Source: Rossellomorea marisflavi
GTDB lineage: Bacteria > Bacillota > Bacilli > Bacillales > Bacillaceae_B
NCBI RefSeq assembly: GCF_001274775.1
Contig: NZ_LGUE01000005.1
Coordinates: forward strand, 2,346 to 66,345
DNA length: 64,000 nucleotides
Direction of reading: 5' to 3'
The position numbers were made by a program, and so were the translations under genes. Of this stretch, positions 51,609-61,616 are shown one piece after another. The stretch's first letter is position 1. Each line of letters opens with the position of its first letter. Under the pieces are notes generated by a model, which saw nothing but the letters and a program-made list of their open reading frames with translations, did not search any database and was not told the origin of the DNA.

Positions 51609-52426
51609 GAAAATCCATCGGAAAAAAAATCACCATGTATGTTGTCCTAGCCATCGGTGCATTGATTTCCCTCTTTCCGTTCTACTGGGCGGCCATCGGG
51701 GCGACGAACGAGAGCGGGAAGTTGTTCTCGAAGCCGCCGGTCCTGATTCCGGGTTCGAAGCTTGTGGAAAACGTCAAAAATCTCAATGAAGCGATCGACA
51801 TCGGACGGGTCATGTTCAACTCCTTATTCGTGGCGATTGTCTATACGGTCCTCAGCCTCCTGATCTGTTCCATGGCCGCTTATGCGTTTGCCAAGTTCCG
51901 TTTCAGGGGACGCAACATCATCTTTGGCATCTTCCTGCTATCCATGATGGTGCCGTATCACGCGACGATCATCCCGCTCTTCAAGATGATGGCGAACTTC
52001 GGCTGGCTCGATACGTATCAAGCGTTGATCCTGCCGAACCTGGCGTATCCATTCGCCATCTTCCTTATGAGGCAGAATATGCTGGCGTTCCCGAATTCCT
52101 TGATAGAGGCGGCGCGTATCGACGGCTCCGGGGAATGGAAAATCTTCTTCCGGATTGTCATGCCATCAATGAAGCCGGCTCTTGCCGCGACGGCGATCTT
52201 CCTGTTCCTGTATCAGTGGAACAGCTTCCTGTGGCCATTGATCGCCTTGTCATCGAATGAAATGTACACATTCCCGGTCGCCCTGTCCTCCCTGTTCGGC
52301 CTATCGAGGATCGACTACGGTCAGGTTATGTCAGGGGTCACCATCGCCACCATCCCGATCATCATCTTCTTCCTCGCCCTCCAGCGCCAGTTCATTTCAG
52401 GCATGCTCGGCAGCGCGGTGAAATAA
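51605..52426 (+). CDS. Sugar ABC transporter permease (MalG/LacG type)
   Basis: 273 residues, six membrane helices, EAA loop IEAARIDGSGEWKIFFRIVMPSMKPAL. Partner of the preceding permease. No ATPase gene is present in this operon, so the pair probably uses a shared sugar-importer ATPase such as MsmX encoded elsewhere. Confidence 0.92.
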   Translation: MRKSIGKKITMYVVLAIGALISLFPFYWAAIGATNESGKLFSKPPVLIPGSKLVENVKNLNEAIDIGRVMFNSLFVAIVYTVLSLLICSMAAYAFAKFRFRGRNIIFGIFLLSMMVPYHATIIPLFKMMANFGWLDTYQALILPNLAYPFAIFLMRQNMLAFPNSLIEAARIDGSGEWKIFFRIVMPSMKPALAATAIFLFLYQWNSFLWPLIALSSNEMYTFPVALSSLFGLSRIDYGQVMSGVTIATIPIIIFFLALQRQFISGMLGSAVK

Positions 52427-52440
52427 AGGAGGCCATTTGA

Positions 52441-54666
52441 GTGCCGATCTTTGCTAATCAAGAAACCAATCAGTTCCACCTTCAGGGGAGGAATGTCAGC
52501 TATATCTTCACCATCCTGAAAAACGGTCATCCCGGTCATCTGTATTACGGGAAAAAAATCCGCCACAGGGATGATTTCTCCCATCTGCTTCAGCTTCCGT
52601 CAGAACCCTTAGGAAACATGTGCTTTCCCTATGAGGGGGACCAGCTCTTTTCCCTGGAGTTCTTAAAACAGGAATTCCCTGTGTACGGAACGTCCGATTT
52701 CCGGGAGCCCGCCGTCGTGGTGAAGCACGCAAACGGCAGCCGGACATCAGGGTTTGTCTATCAATCTCACAGAATCGAAAAGGGGAAGCCCTCTTTAGAG
52801 GGGTTGCCAGGTGTGTATGCGCATTCCGATGAGGAAGCGGAGACCCTTATCGTGACCTTGCATGACGGGGTGGCCGATGTTGGCTTGGAGCTCCTCTATA
52901 CCGTATTTCATGAACGAGATGCAGTGATCAGGAGCTCCCGGATCGTGAACCATGGAGAAGAGTCCATCACGGTGGAGCGCCTGCTGAGTGCGTCTGTTGA
53001 TTTTCCGGATCAAGACTATGATTTCCTTCATTTGAACGGAGCGTGGATCCGTGAAGGACATGTGGAAAAGACGGCCTTGAGGAAAGGACTGCAGTCCATC
53101 GACAGTAAGAAGGGGGTTTCAAGCTCCAAGCATAATCCGTTCTTTGCCCTTTGTTCCAAAGCGTCGACGGAAGATGCGGGAGAGGTTTACGGGTTCAGCC
53201 TCGTCTACAGCGGGAACTTCTTCGGGGGCGTCGAAGTCGATGCCCATGATGTGTCACGTGCCATGATCGGCATCAATCCGTTCGGTTTTGAGTGGCGGTT
53301 GGAAAAGGGTGAGAGCCTGCAGTCGCCGGAAGCGGTCATGGTCTACTCCGACGAGGGTCTTGGAGGAATGAGCGCTGCGTTTCATGAGCTCTATCGCACC
53401 CGTTTGGCAAGAGGGGAGTGGCGCGATCGTGAGCGCCCGGTCCTGATCAATAACTGGGAAGCAACATATTTTGATTTTCATGAAGATAAACTCCTCGACA
53501 TTGCCGGGGAGGCAGCGGATCTCGGCATTGAACTGTTCGTCCTCGATGACGGGTGGTTTGAAGGACGGAATCATGATACATCCTCCCTGGGCGACTGGAC
53601 GCCGGACAAGAGGAAACTGCCTCGTGGACTGGATGGTTTGCGAGAAGGGATGCCTGCACATCAGGGGTTCGGGATCTGGGTGGAACCGGAAATGATTTCA
53701 GTGAAGAGTTCCCTTTATGAAGAACACCCCGATTGGGTCCTGGGCGTGGAGGACCGTCCCCTGTCCCATGGGCGTAATCAGTTCATCCTCGATCTTTCCC
53801 GGGATGACGTGGTCGAGCATTTGTATCGCGTACTCAGCAATGTGTTCAGCTCGGCGGATATCATGTATGTGAAATGGGATATGAACCGGAATATGACGGA
53901 AGTCGGTTCCAGGGAACACCTCCAGGGAGAGGTGGCACACCGTTATGTGTTGGGGTTGTACTCCCTGTTGGAACGATTGACGAAGGCGTTCCCGCATATC
54001 TTGTTTGAATCCTGTGCAAGCGGTGGCAACCGGTTCGATCCGGGCATGCTTCATTACATGCCCCAGACGTGGACGAGTGACAATACTGACGCTGTGGAAC
54101 GATTGAAGATCCAGTGGGGAACTTCACTTGTCTATCCCCTGTCTTCCATGGGGGCCCATGTATCCAATTCACCGAATCACCAGACCGGGCGCTCGACACC
54201 GATCGAGACGCGATTCCATACGGCCATGTTCGGGGCTTTCGGCTACGAGCTTGATGCAACGGCCCTTTCCCAAGAAGAGAAAGAGGCGGTACGGGAGCAG
54301 GTCACCTTCTTTAAAGCCAATCGCAGGCTCATTCAGTTCGGCTCGTTCCATCGCCTTGTGAGTCCGTTCGAAGGAAGTGATGCAGCGTGGATGGTATCCG
54401 ATGGCAATGAAGCCATTCTTGCCTTTTACCGGGTGCTGGCGAAGCCGAACCCTTCACTCATGCGAGTTCGCATGCGGGGACTTGATCCCGACGGCCTTTA
54501 TGAGTTGAAGGGAAGCGGGACCCGCTACTATGGAGATGAACTGATGAGTGTAGGTTTCCTGATTCCACCTTTCTTCAGTGGGACTGTGAGGACAGAGAAT
54601 ACCGTGATGACGGGAGATTTCCAATCGGCGATCTGGAAGTTTGAAAAAGTGGGGGATGCACGATGA
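52441..54666 (+). CDS. Alpha-galactosidase (GH36)
   Basis: 741 residues, the family norm. An N-terminal beta-supersandwich (about 1-330), a TIM barrel (about 330-650) and a C-terminal beta domain. The nucleophile is D480 in YVKWDMNR and the acid/base is D547 in WTSDNTDA; FVLDDGWFEGRNHD and FESCASGGNRFD line the pocket. No signal peptide, so it acts on imported melibiose, raffinose or related sugars. GTG 52441 follows AAAGGAGGCC; its stop overlaps galK copy 2 by 4 bases. Confidence 0.95.
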   Translation: MPIFANQETNQFHLQGRNVSYIFTILKNGHPGHLYYGKKIRHRDDFSHLLQLPSEPLGNMCFPYEGDQLFSLEFLKQEFPVYGTSDFREPAVVVKHANGSRTSGFVYQSHRIEKGKPSLEGLPGVYAHSDEEAETLIVTLHDGVADVGLELLYTVFHERDAVIRSSRIVNHGEESITVERLLSASVDFPDQDYDFLHLNGAWIREGHVEKTALRKGLQSIDSKKGVSSSKHNPFFALCSKASTEDAGEVYGFSLVYSGNFFGGVEVDAHDVSRAMIGINPFGFEWRLEKGESLQSPEAVMVYSDEGLGGMSAAFHELYRTRLARGEWRDRERPVLINNWEATYFDFHEDKLLDIAGEAADLGIELFVLDDGWFEGRNHDTSSLGDWTPDKRKLPRGLDGLREGMPAHQGFGIWVEPEMISVKSSLYEEHPDWVLGVEDRPLSHGRNQFILDLSRDDVVEHLYRVLSNVFSSADIMYVKWDMNRNMTEVGSREHLQGEVAHRYVLGLYSLLERLTKAFPHILFESCASGGNRFDPGMLHYMPQTWTSDNTDAVERLKIQWGTSLVYPLSSMGAHVSNSPNHQTGRSTPIETRFHTAMFGAFGYELDATALSQEEKEAVREQVTFFKANRRLIQFGSFHRLVSPFEGSDAAWMVSDGNEAILAFYRVLAKPNPSLMRVRMRGLDPDGLYELKGSGTRYYGDELMSVGFLIPPFFSGTVRTENTVMTGDFQSAIWKFEKVGDAR

Positions 54667-55805
54667 AGAAACTGACCGATGTATTTGGAGGAAAGGAAGA
54701 GGGTGTCCGTACATTCTTCGCGCCTGGCAGGGTGAACCTGATCGGTGAGCACACGGATTATACAGGTGGCCTCGTCCTGCCATGTGCCCTCGGTGTCGGG
54801 ACCTATGTGTCAGCCAGGGAAAATGGGACCGATTTGATCCGCCTCTTTTCAGAAAACTTTCCTGAAGCAGGAATCATTGAAGTGCCGGTCTATCACCTCG
54901 CGTATAACCCCGAAGATGGCTGGGCGAACTACCCAAAGGGCATTTTTCACCACCTCCTTCAAGGGGATGCACGTGGGATGGATCTGTATTATCAGGGGAA
55001 TATCCCCAATGGGGCCGGTCTTTCCTCATCTGCCTCCATCGAGATTGCAACCGCGATCCTGGTCGATGAGTGGTACGGCCTTGGGCACTCCACGCTTGAT
55101 CTGGTCTTGATCAGTCAGGAAGTGGAGAACCGGTATATCGGGGTGAACTGTGGAATCATGGATCAGTTTGCCGTCGGGTTCGGGAAAGCAAACCGGGGCA
55201 TCCTCTTAGACTGCGGCAGCCTGAAGTATGACTACATCCCTTTGCCCCTCGAAGGCATCTCCATCGTGATCGCCAATTCAAATGTACGGCGTGAGCTCGC
55301 AGGTTCTGCCTATAATAAGCGGCGGAAAACGTGTGAGGATGCGCTTTTGAAACTTGAAGGGATTGCGTCATTGGGAGAGCTGAAGCCGGACGAATTTGCC
55401 AGGATGATGCCGAGGCTATCCGAAGAGGAAGCAAGGCGGGTCCGTCATGTGGTGACGGAGAATGACCGAACACGCAGGGGGGCAGAGCTTCTAAGGAATG
55501 GGGACATTTACGGATTCGGACAGTTGATGAAGGAGTCCCATGAATCTCTGCGGGTCGATTATGAGGTGACGGGTGATGCCCTTGATACTCTCGTCGATGC
55601 GGCCTGGCAGCATCATGGAACGATCGGGGCGCGCATGACGGGTGCGGGATTCGGCGGGTGCACAGTGAATCTGGTGGCAGAAACCGCCGTCCCGTCCTTT
55701 ATCCAGGAAGTGGGGAGTGCCTATAAGAGGAAGACCGGCAGAGACGCCAGCTTTTATGTGGTGAAAGCCGGAGCGGGAGCAAGTGAAGTCACATCGGCAA
55801 GATAA
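54663..55805 (+). CDS. galK: Galactokinase (copy 2)
   Basis: 380 residues with all GHMP motifs ([43 protein letters not shown]). Similar throughout to the kinase at 41530 but clearly diverged, so the pair is an old duplication or came from two sources. It sits between the alpha- and beta-galactosidase genes and overlaps the former by 4 bases, so released galactose is phosphorylated by the same operon. Confidence 0.93.
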   Translation: MKKLTDVFGGKEEGVRTFFAPGRVNLIGEHTDYTGGLVLPCALGVGTYVSARENGTDLIRLFSENFPEAGIIEVPVYHLAYNPEDGWANYPKGIFHHLLQGDARGMDLYYQGNIPNGAGLSSSASIEIATAILVDEWYGLGHSTLDLVLISQEVENRYIGVNCGIMDQFAVGFGKANRGILLDCGSLKYDYIPLPLEGISIVIANSNVRRELAGSAYNKRRKTCEDALLKLEGIASLGELKPDEFARMMPRLSEEEARRVRHVVTENDRTRRGAELLRNGDIYGFGQLMKESHESLRVDYEVTGDALDTLVDAAWQHHGTIGARMTGAGFGGCTVNLVAETAVPSFIQEVGSAYKRKTGRDASFYVVKAGAGASEVTSAR

Positions 55806-55826
55806 CGATAGAATGGAGGAAATGAT

Positions 55827-57764
55827 ATGTATTTGGGAGTGGATTATTATCCGGAGCATTGGCCGAAAGACATGATGGATGAAGACCTTGATGGCATCAA
55901 GGAGATGGGATCCACCATGATCCGGATCGGTGAATTCGCCTGGCATCTGATGGAGAGCAGGGAAGGGGAATTCGACTTTTCCTTCTTTGATGAAGTGATT
56001 GAGAAGGCGAAAGAAAGGGATCTGTCGGTCATGTTCGGGACACCGACGGCGACGTTCCCGGCTTGGCTTGCGAAGAAGCATCCGTCCATCCTGTCAAAGG
56101 ATGAGAGGGGGCTCACGAGGAGCTTCGGAGGCAGAAGGCAGTATTGTTTCAATTCCAAGGACTATTGGACCTACAGTTCACGCATCACAGAGGAGCTTGT
56201 GAAGCATTACAGCAAGGAGCCTGGCATCACCGTCTGGCAGATCGACAATGAGTTCGGCCACGAAGGCAGCGATCAGTGCTACTGCGGGCAGTGTCATGAA
56301 GGGTTCCAGGCATTCCTTGAGGATAAGTACAAGACCGTCGACGAGCTCAATGAGCGCTGGGGTACGATCTTCTGGGGACAGACCTATAATGGGTTCGACG
56401 AAATTCCGATGCCCACGCCTACCGTTACGACGCACAACCCATCCTTGAAGCTCGACTGGGCGAAATTCCGTTCGTTCTCCGTGAATCGCTATGCGAAGGA
56501 AATGGTGAGGATCGTCAGGGAATTCAAAGGCGATCATCAGCTTGTCACGACAAATGTGTCGGGAGGATTTTTTGATAAGTGGTTCGATCACCCTGAGCAT
56601 GCACGGGAGCTTGATGTCGTTTCATATGATAACTATCCGGTCTGGGGCGGCCTGACGGAACCGATCTCGCCTGCAGAAGTGGCCATGAACCACGACTTCA
56701 ACCGGGGGCTCCTCGGGAAGAACTACTGGATCGTCGAGGAACTCATGGGGGCACAGGGCCACGATGTCATCGGGTACCTGCCGCGTCCGAATCAGGCGAA
56801 GATGTGGTCCTACCAGGCATTCGCACACGGATGCACCGACCTTCTGTACTTCCGGTGGAGGGGGATGACCAAGGGAGCAGAGCAGTTCTGCTTCGGGGTG
56901 GTGGACCATGATAACCACCGGGGACGCAAATACAAGGAAGTCCAGTCCCTTTTCTCCGAGATCAAACCTTATGAAGAGCTTTTGAACGCTCCGATCCAGG
57001 CCGATGTCGCCGTGCTGTACAGCTATGACAACATCTGGTCATGGCGCTCGCAGGTCCAAAGCTCGGGCTTTGACTTCACGAAGGAATTGACGCGAATGTA
57101 TCAGGCCTTCTACGACTGGAACACTTCGATTGATGTGATCCCCGTCGACCGATCGTTTGATTCCTACAAAGTACTGGTCGTGCCGGTGATGCAGATGATG
57201 GATGCTGAGCTGTCTGACAGGTTGCGGACGTTTGCCGATAACGGCGGGACGATCCTCTTCTCCTTCAGGACGGGACTGAGGGATGAAGATAACAACATCC
57301 GTCTAGGAGAAGCACTGCCTGGTTTGGTTAATGATTTATGCGGCATCCGGATCCATGAAACCGAGGCGCTTGCCGATGGACAGGAATTGACCGTCAAGGG
57401 AGAAAAATCCGGTACGGTCACGGTCTGGCGTGATCTCATCACACCAGATACAGCGGAAGTCCTCTACCGCTATCAGGATTCATTCTACGAAGAGAAAGCC
57501 GCCGTTACACGGAACACCTATGGGAATGGCCAGGTGTATTACATCGGTGGAGGGCTTGATCAGGAGTCCATGAAGGAGATCGGAAAAAGCGTCATCGACC
57601 GACACGGAATCTGGTCCATGGAAACCGGACCGGGGGTCGAAGTGTATAAACGGACGCTGGATGGCAAGGACCATCTGTTCCTCCTCAATCATACAGGAGA
57701 AGAAAAAACCGTTGGAAACCACACGCTTGCACCATATGGCAGCACAATCGTGGAATGGAAATAA
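55827..57764 (+). CDS. Beta-galactosidase (GH42)
   Basis: 645 residues. A GH42 barrel starts with GVDYYPEHWP; the acid/base is E142 in WQIDNEFG and the nucleophile is E304 or E305 in WIVEELMG. A zinc cluster motif CYCGQC is present. The trimerisation domain (about 385-590) and a small C-terminal beta domain follow. No signal peptide; it hydrolyses imported beta-galactosides such as lactose or galacto-oligosaccharides. GAATGGAGGAAATGAT precedes the start. Confidence 0.94.
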   Translation: MYLGVDYYPEHWPKDMMDEDLDGIKEMGSTMIRIGEFAWHLMESREGEFDFSFFDEVIEKAKERDLSVMFGTPTATFPAWLAKKHPSILSKDERGLTRSFGGRRQYCFNSKDYWTYSSRITEELVKHYSKEPGITVWQIDNEFGHEGSDQCYCGQCHEGFQAFLEDKYKTVDELNERWGTIFWGQTYNGFDEIPMPTPTVTTHNPSLKLDWAKFRSFSVNRYAKEMVRIVREFKGDHQLVTTNVSGGFFDKWFDHPEHARELDVVSYDNYPVWGGLTEPISPAEVAMNHDFNRGLLGKNYWIVEELMGAQGHDVIGYLPRPNQAKMWSYQAFAHGCTDLLYFRWRGMTKGAEQFCFGVVDHDNHRGRKYKEVQSLFSEIKPYEELLNAPIQADVAVLYSYDNIWSWRSQVQSSGFDFTKELTRMYQAFYDWNTSIDVIPVDRSFDSYKVLVVPVMQMMDAELSDRLRTFADNGGTILFSFRTGLRDEDNNIRLGEALPGLVNDLCGIRIHETEALADGQELTVKGEKSGTVTVWRDLITPDTAEVLYRYQDSFYEEKAAVTRNTYGNGQVYYIGGGLDQESMKEIGKSVIDRHGIWSMETGPGVEVYKRTLDGKDHLFLLNHTGEEKTVGNHTLAPYGSTIVEWK

Positions 57765-57824
57765 CTCAGAGAATGAAGTGTGTGATGCCCGCTTCTTCGC
57801 TATAATAGAAACGAATGCTTGTAA

Positions 57825-58856
<1,032 letters not shown>

Positions 58857-58865
58857 GCTTTACCC

Positions 58866-58898
58866 CACACCCGTTCGGCAAAGAGCGGGTGTTTTTTA
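58866..58898 (+). terminator. Intrinsic terminator of the galactoside operon
   Basis: ACACCCG pairs with CGGGTGT, then six T. It overlaps the end of the convergent regulator gene. Confidence 0.85.
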
Positions 58899-59819
58899 TT
58901 GGTACTGGGCGAGGGAGAAGGAAAGTTCTTTCTTCACTGCCTCTACTAACTCCGGAGGGGAAAGGACCTTCACTTCCCTTCCTGATCTCGTGAGAAGCTT
59001 TGCGATAAAAGGAATGTCACCAGGATGTATGGAGGATGTAAAGAGTATGCGTCCGTCCTGGTTGATCACTTTTTGATCTGACCATAAATATGAAGACAGA
59101 TCGGATAGCCCCCTTTCCGTGCATTGAACCATGATTTCCAAATCTCCCGTACTCATGTATTGAGTGAAGTTTTCAAGGGTGACGCCGCCAGTGTCGGCCA
59201 CCTCGTCTTTCAGCTCTACATCTTCAATCTTTTCCATACTGAACAGTCTGACACGATCCGTTTGAATCTCCAGCACCACTGCATACCACTTGCTGTTTTT
59301 GAATAGGAAACCGACCACTGAGTAGGGGGAAGCCAGGGATCGGCCTTGATATTGGATCATGCAGATTTGCTGGCTGAATGAGGCTTGAACCATTTGCTCA
59401 AAGTGTGGAATAGGGGCTTGACCACTTTTGTTGAAATACTGAAATTTACCCAAAAACCGGTTGATTTCCGCCTTTTGTTCAGTACTTGAATGGCTGATGA
59501 TTTTGCGATATATCCCCTCATATGTAGCGTTGAATGGGATCGTCGGGAGTTGGGAGATACTTCCGAAGGCGAAGAGAAGGGCGAGCAGCTCCTGAGGAGT
59601 GAGATCGATCTTCGTCAAGCCCCTTTCGCGGATGATGTGATACCCGCCATGCTGACCGCTTTCGCTATAGAATGGGACACCAAGATCCTCGAGATCTCTC
59701 ATATCCCGAAGTGCCGTGCTTTTGGAAATGTTGAATTCTTCCATCAAATTACTCAACGTGAAATGATGCATCTCATTCATGTAATGGATCATATGGTACA
59801 AACGAGTAGATTTTTTCAT
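58896..59819 (-). CDS. HTH + WYL-domain transcriptional regulator (YafY/DeoR type)
   Basis: About 307 residues from the ATG at 59819, preceded by GGGAGGGTGAC on this strand; an upstream in-frame ATG lies in the VOC promoter. The N-terminal winged HTH (about 1-60) has FTLSNLMEEFNISKSTALRDMRDLEDLGVPFYSE. The C-terminal part (about 130-230) matches the WYL ligand domain (GRSLASPYSVVGFLFKNSKWYAVV). Divergent from a VOC-fold protein, with a palindrome CTATACT-ATC-AGTATAG in the gap that is likely its operator. Confidence 0.88.
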   Translation of the reverse strand: MKKSTRLYHMIHYMNEMHHFTLSNLMEEFNISKSTALRDMRDLEDLGVPFYSESGQHGGYHIIRERGLTKIDLTPQELLALLFAFGSISQLPTIPFNATYEGIYRKIISHSSTEQKAEINRFLGKFQYFNKSGQAPIPHFEQMVQASFSQQICMIQYQGRSLASPYSVVGFLFKNSKWYAVVLEIQTDRVRLFSMEKIEDVELKDEVADTGGVTLENFTQYMSTGDLEIMVQCTERGLSDLSSYLWSDQKVINQDGRILFTSSIHPGDIPFIAKLLTRSGREVKVLSPPELVEAVKKELSFSLAQYQ

Positions 59820-59861
59820 TGTCACCCTCCCAACGGTTCCGGAAATTGACACCGATCCGTT

Positions 59862-59878
59862 CTATACTATCAGTATAG
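59862..59878. promoter_or_regulatory. Palindromic operator between the WYL regulator and VOC genes
   Basis: CTATACT-ATC-AGTATAG, perfect 7-base arms. TTGACA at 59846-59851 is a likely -35 box for the VOC gene, so a protein bound here would cover the -10 region. Confidence 0.65.
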
Positions 59879-59898
59879 CGAAAAGGAGGACATGAATC

Positions 59899-60327
59899 AT
59901 GACATTCGACGTATCACCTTATGTACTTATGACAAGCCAGGCAGAAGAAGCAAGAACGTTTTATGAAGACATATTTGGTGCCGAAACACGATACATCCAA
60001 CGGATAAGCGATAGACCTGAAAGTGCGAAGATCGGCATAGAGCAAGATCGACTGAATCGGATCGACCAAGCTGTCCTCTCATTGGGAAACATCACTCTGA
60101 TGCTTGCCGATGATACAGAAGGATTACCCGTCACACCAGGTAGTCATATTTCCTTATGTCTCACATTTGAAATGGTTGAGGAAGCAAGGGCAATATATGA
60201 TAAGCTGGTGAGCCGTGGAGCTGAGATCCTGAAGCCGTTCACTCCGGAGTTTTATACGGAAGGATATGGGTTCGTGAGGGATCCATTTGGCGTTTCATTC
60301 CACTTGTTTACGAAACGTATAGAGTAA
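59899..60327 (+). CDS. VOC-superfamily protein (PhnB/glyoxalase-like)
   Basis: 142 residues, two beta-alpha-beta-beta-beta modules: DVSPYVLMTSQAEEARTFYEDIFGAE at the front and a C-terminal GYGFVRDPFGVSFHLFTK. This subgroup (PhnB-like) is common in Gram-positives; metal binding and activity are often unproven. Control by the divergent WYL regulator is likely. Start ATG 59899 behind AAAAGGAGGAC. Confidence 0.88.
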   Translation: MTFDVSPYVLMTSQAEEARTFYEDIFGAETRYIQRISDRPESAKIGIEQDRLNRIDQAVLSLGNITLMLADDTEGLPVTPGSHISLCLTFEMVEEARAIYDKLVSRGAEILKPFTPEFYTEGYGFVRDPFGVSFHLFTKRIE

Positions 60328-60330
60328 GAG

Positions 60331-60360
60331 AGAAGGGCGTGGCCATCCATGCCCTTCTTC
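60331..60360 (+). terminator. Hairpin after the VOC gene (weak terminator)
   Basis: AGAAGGGCGTGG pairs with CCATGCCCTTCT; only a short pyrimidine run follows, so termination may be partial. Confidence 0.6.
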
Positions 60361-60364
60361 CCAT

Positions 60365-60417
60365 TTGTAAACAATTTGTAAATTATATGTTGTAAAATTC
60401 AGATATTTTTGTATAAT
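60365..60417 (+). promoter_or_regulatory. Promoter with three TTGTAA direct repeats
   Basis: TTGTAA at 60365, 60376 and 60390 (on the other strand TTTACA units, the first two 11 bases apart). The third serves as a -35 box to TATAAT (60412-60417) at 16 bases. An 11-base period of TTTACA units resembles PhoP boxes of Bacillus, TT(A/C/T)A(C/T)A; this is tentative. Confidence 0.55.
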
Positions 60418-60450
60418 AAATGTAATCGAATAGGACTGGGAAGAGACTTT

Positions 60451-60516
60451 GAGAAGAAGCCCAATTGATGACCCTTAAAATGTAAGGGTTTACATTGGTG
60501 CGTCTTCTCTTTTTCT
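60451..60516 (+). terminator. Leader terminator/attenuator upstream of the ABC operon
   Basis: Nested pairings GAGAAGAAGC / GCGTCTTCTC (60451-60460 with 60500-60509, one mismatch), CCAAT / ATTGG and ACCCTT / AAGGGT build one long hairpin followed by TTTTT. It starts only ~27 bases after the predicted RNA start, ahead of the binding-protein gene, so it could set read-through of the operon. Confidence 0.7.
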
Positions 60517-60557
60517 TTGCCCGGAAACTCGAAAAAACAAAATAGGGGGATTTCAAG

Positions 60558-61589
60558 ATGAAAAAATCACTATCGATCGTGGCTTCCATGATCCTGGCAG
60601 GAAGCCTGCTTGCAGGTTGCGCAGGAGACAAGAGTTCCGGTGATGGAGACGGCAAAACGGGGCAGATTACGTTCTATTCTCCGGAAACACCGGATATGAC
60701 GAAGGAGCTCGGTCAAAAATTCGAGGAACTCCACGGTGGCTCCGTTGACGTTCAGTATGCGGGAACGAACGTACTGGTGAACCGGATGATGGCGGAAAAG
60801 GATAATCCCCAAGGGGACGTCTGGTATGGGGGCGGAGGGATCCTTCCGTTTGAAGCGGCAGCGGATAAAGGGATCATCGGTTCCTACATTCCTGATTTCG
60901 CCAAGGATTGGGACACAGTGGAAGACGGGATCAAAGTGAAGCATGAAGATGGCAAGTATGTGGGTACGGAAATCTTCGTCCTCGGATTTGCTTATAATAC
61001 AGAGCTGGTATCGGAGGAAGAAGCGCCGAAGACATGGGATGATCTTCTTGATCCGAAGTGGAAAGGAAAGATCCAATTCTCCAACCCGGCTGCATCTGGG
61101 ACCGCAACCCTCATGGTGCTGAATCAGATGATGCAACGCGGTGAGAAAGAGGGCTGGGAGTACTTCGAAAAGCTCGTAGATCAGGCAAACTCCATGCCAG
61201 ATTCAGGTTCCGCTCCAACGAAAGCGGTTTCAATGGGTGAAGCCCATATCGGAGTCGGCTTCGACTTCATGGCTTACGAGCAGAAAGCAAAAGGGGAAAG
61301 CGTCGATTTCGTTGTTCCGGATAAAACACCGATCCTGACGAACCCTGTATCCATCGTCGAAGGCGGACCGAATCCCGATGGTGGCAAGAAGCTCATGGAT
61401 TTCCTTCTCTCCAAGGATGGTCAGCAGATCCTAGCCAACTGGTATCATATCCCGATCAACCCGGAAGTGGAGTCCAAGACCCCGCTAACACTTGAAAAAG
61501 TCAAACCGCATGCCGTCGATCTTGATATCGACTGGGTGAATGAGAACTACGATCGCGTACGGAACGAATGGAAAGATAAGTTTCAGTAA
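60558..61589 (+). CDS. ABC transporter substrate-binding lipoprotein (AfuA/FbpA-like)
   Basis: 343 residues. Lipobox LLAGC at about residue 21, then a type-2 periplasmic-binding fold (ITFYSPETPDMTKELGQKFEELHGG, GDVWYGGGGILPFEAAADKG, SNPAASGTATLMVLNQMM). This group covers iron(III), phosphonate, polyamine and sugar-phosphate binders; the WYGGGG segment resembles sugar-phosphate binders such as AfuA more than ferric binders with paired tyrosines, but the ligand is not settled. First gene of a binding protein-ATPase-permease operon. Start has AGGGGGATTTCAAG upstream. Confidence 0.88.
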   Translation: MKKSLSIVASMILAGSLLAGCAGDKSSGDGDGKTGQITFYSPETPDMTKELGQKFEELHGGSVDVQYAGTNVLVNRMMAEKDNPQGDVWYGGGGILPFEAAADKGIIGSYIPDFAKDWDTVEDGIKVKHEDGKYVGTEIFVLGFAYNTELVSEEEAPKTWDDLLDPKWKGKIQFSNPAASGTATLMVLNQMMQRGEKEGWEYFEKLVDQANSMPDSGSAPTKAVSMGEAHIGVGFDFMAYEQKAKGESVDFVVPDKTPILTNPVSIVEGGPNPDGGKKLMDFLLSKDGQQILANWYHIPINPEVESKTPLTLEKVKPHAVDLDIDWVNENYDRVRNEWKDKFQ

Positions 61590-61616
61590 TACACCAAAAT
61601 AGGGGATGAGATAAGA

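Noticed and set aside
60424-60516. Metabolite riboswitch in front of the last ABC operon
   Set aside because: No known aptamer core is recognisable and only ~27 bases precede the terminator hairpin.
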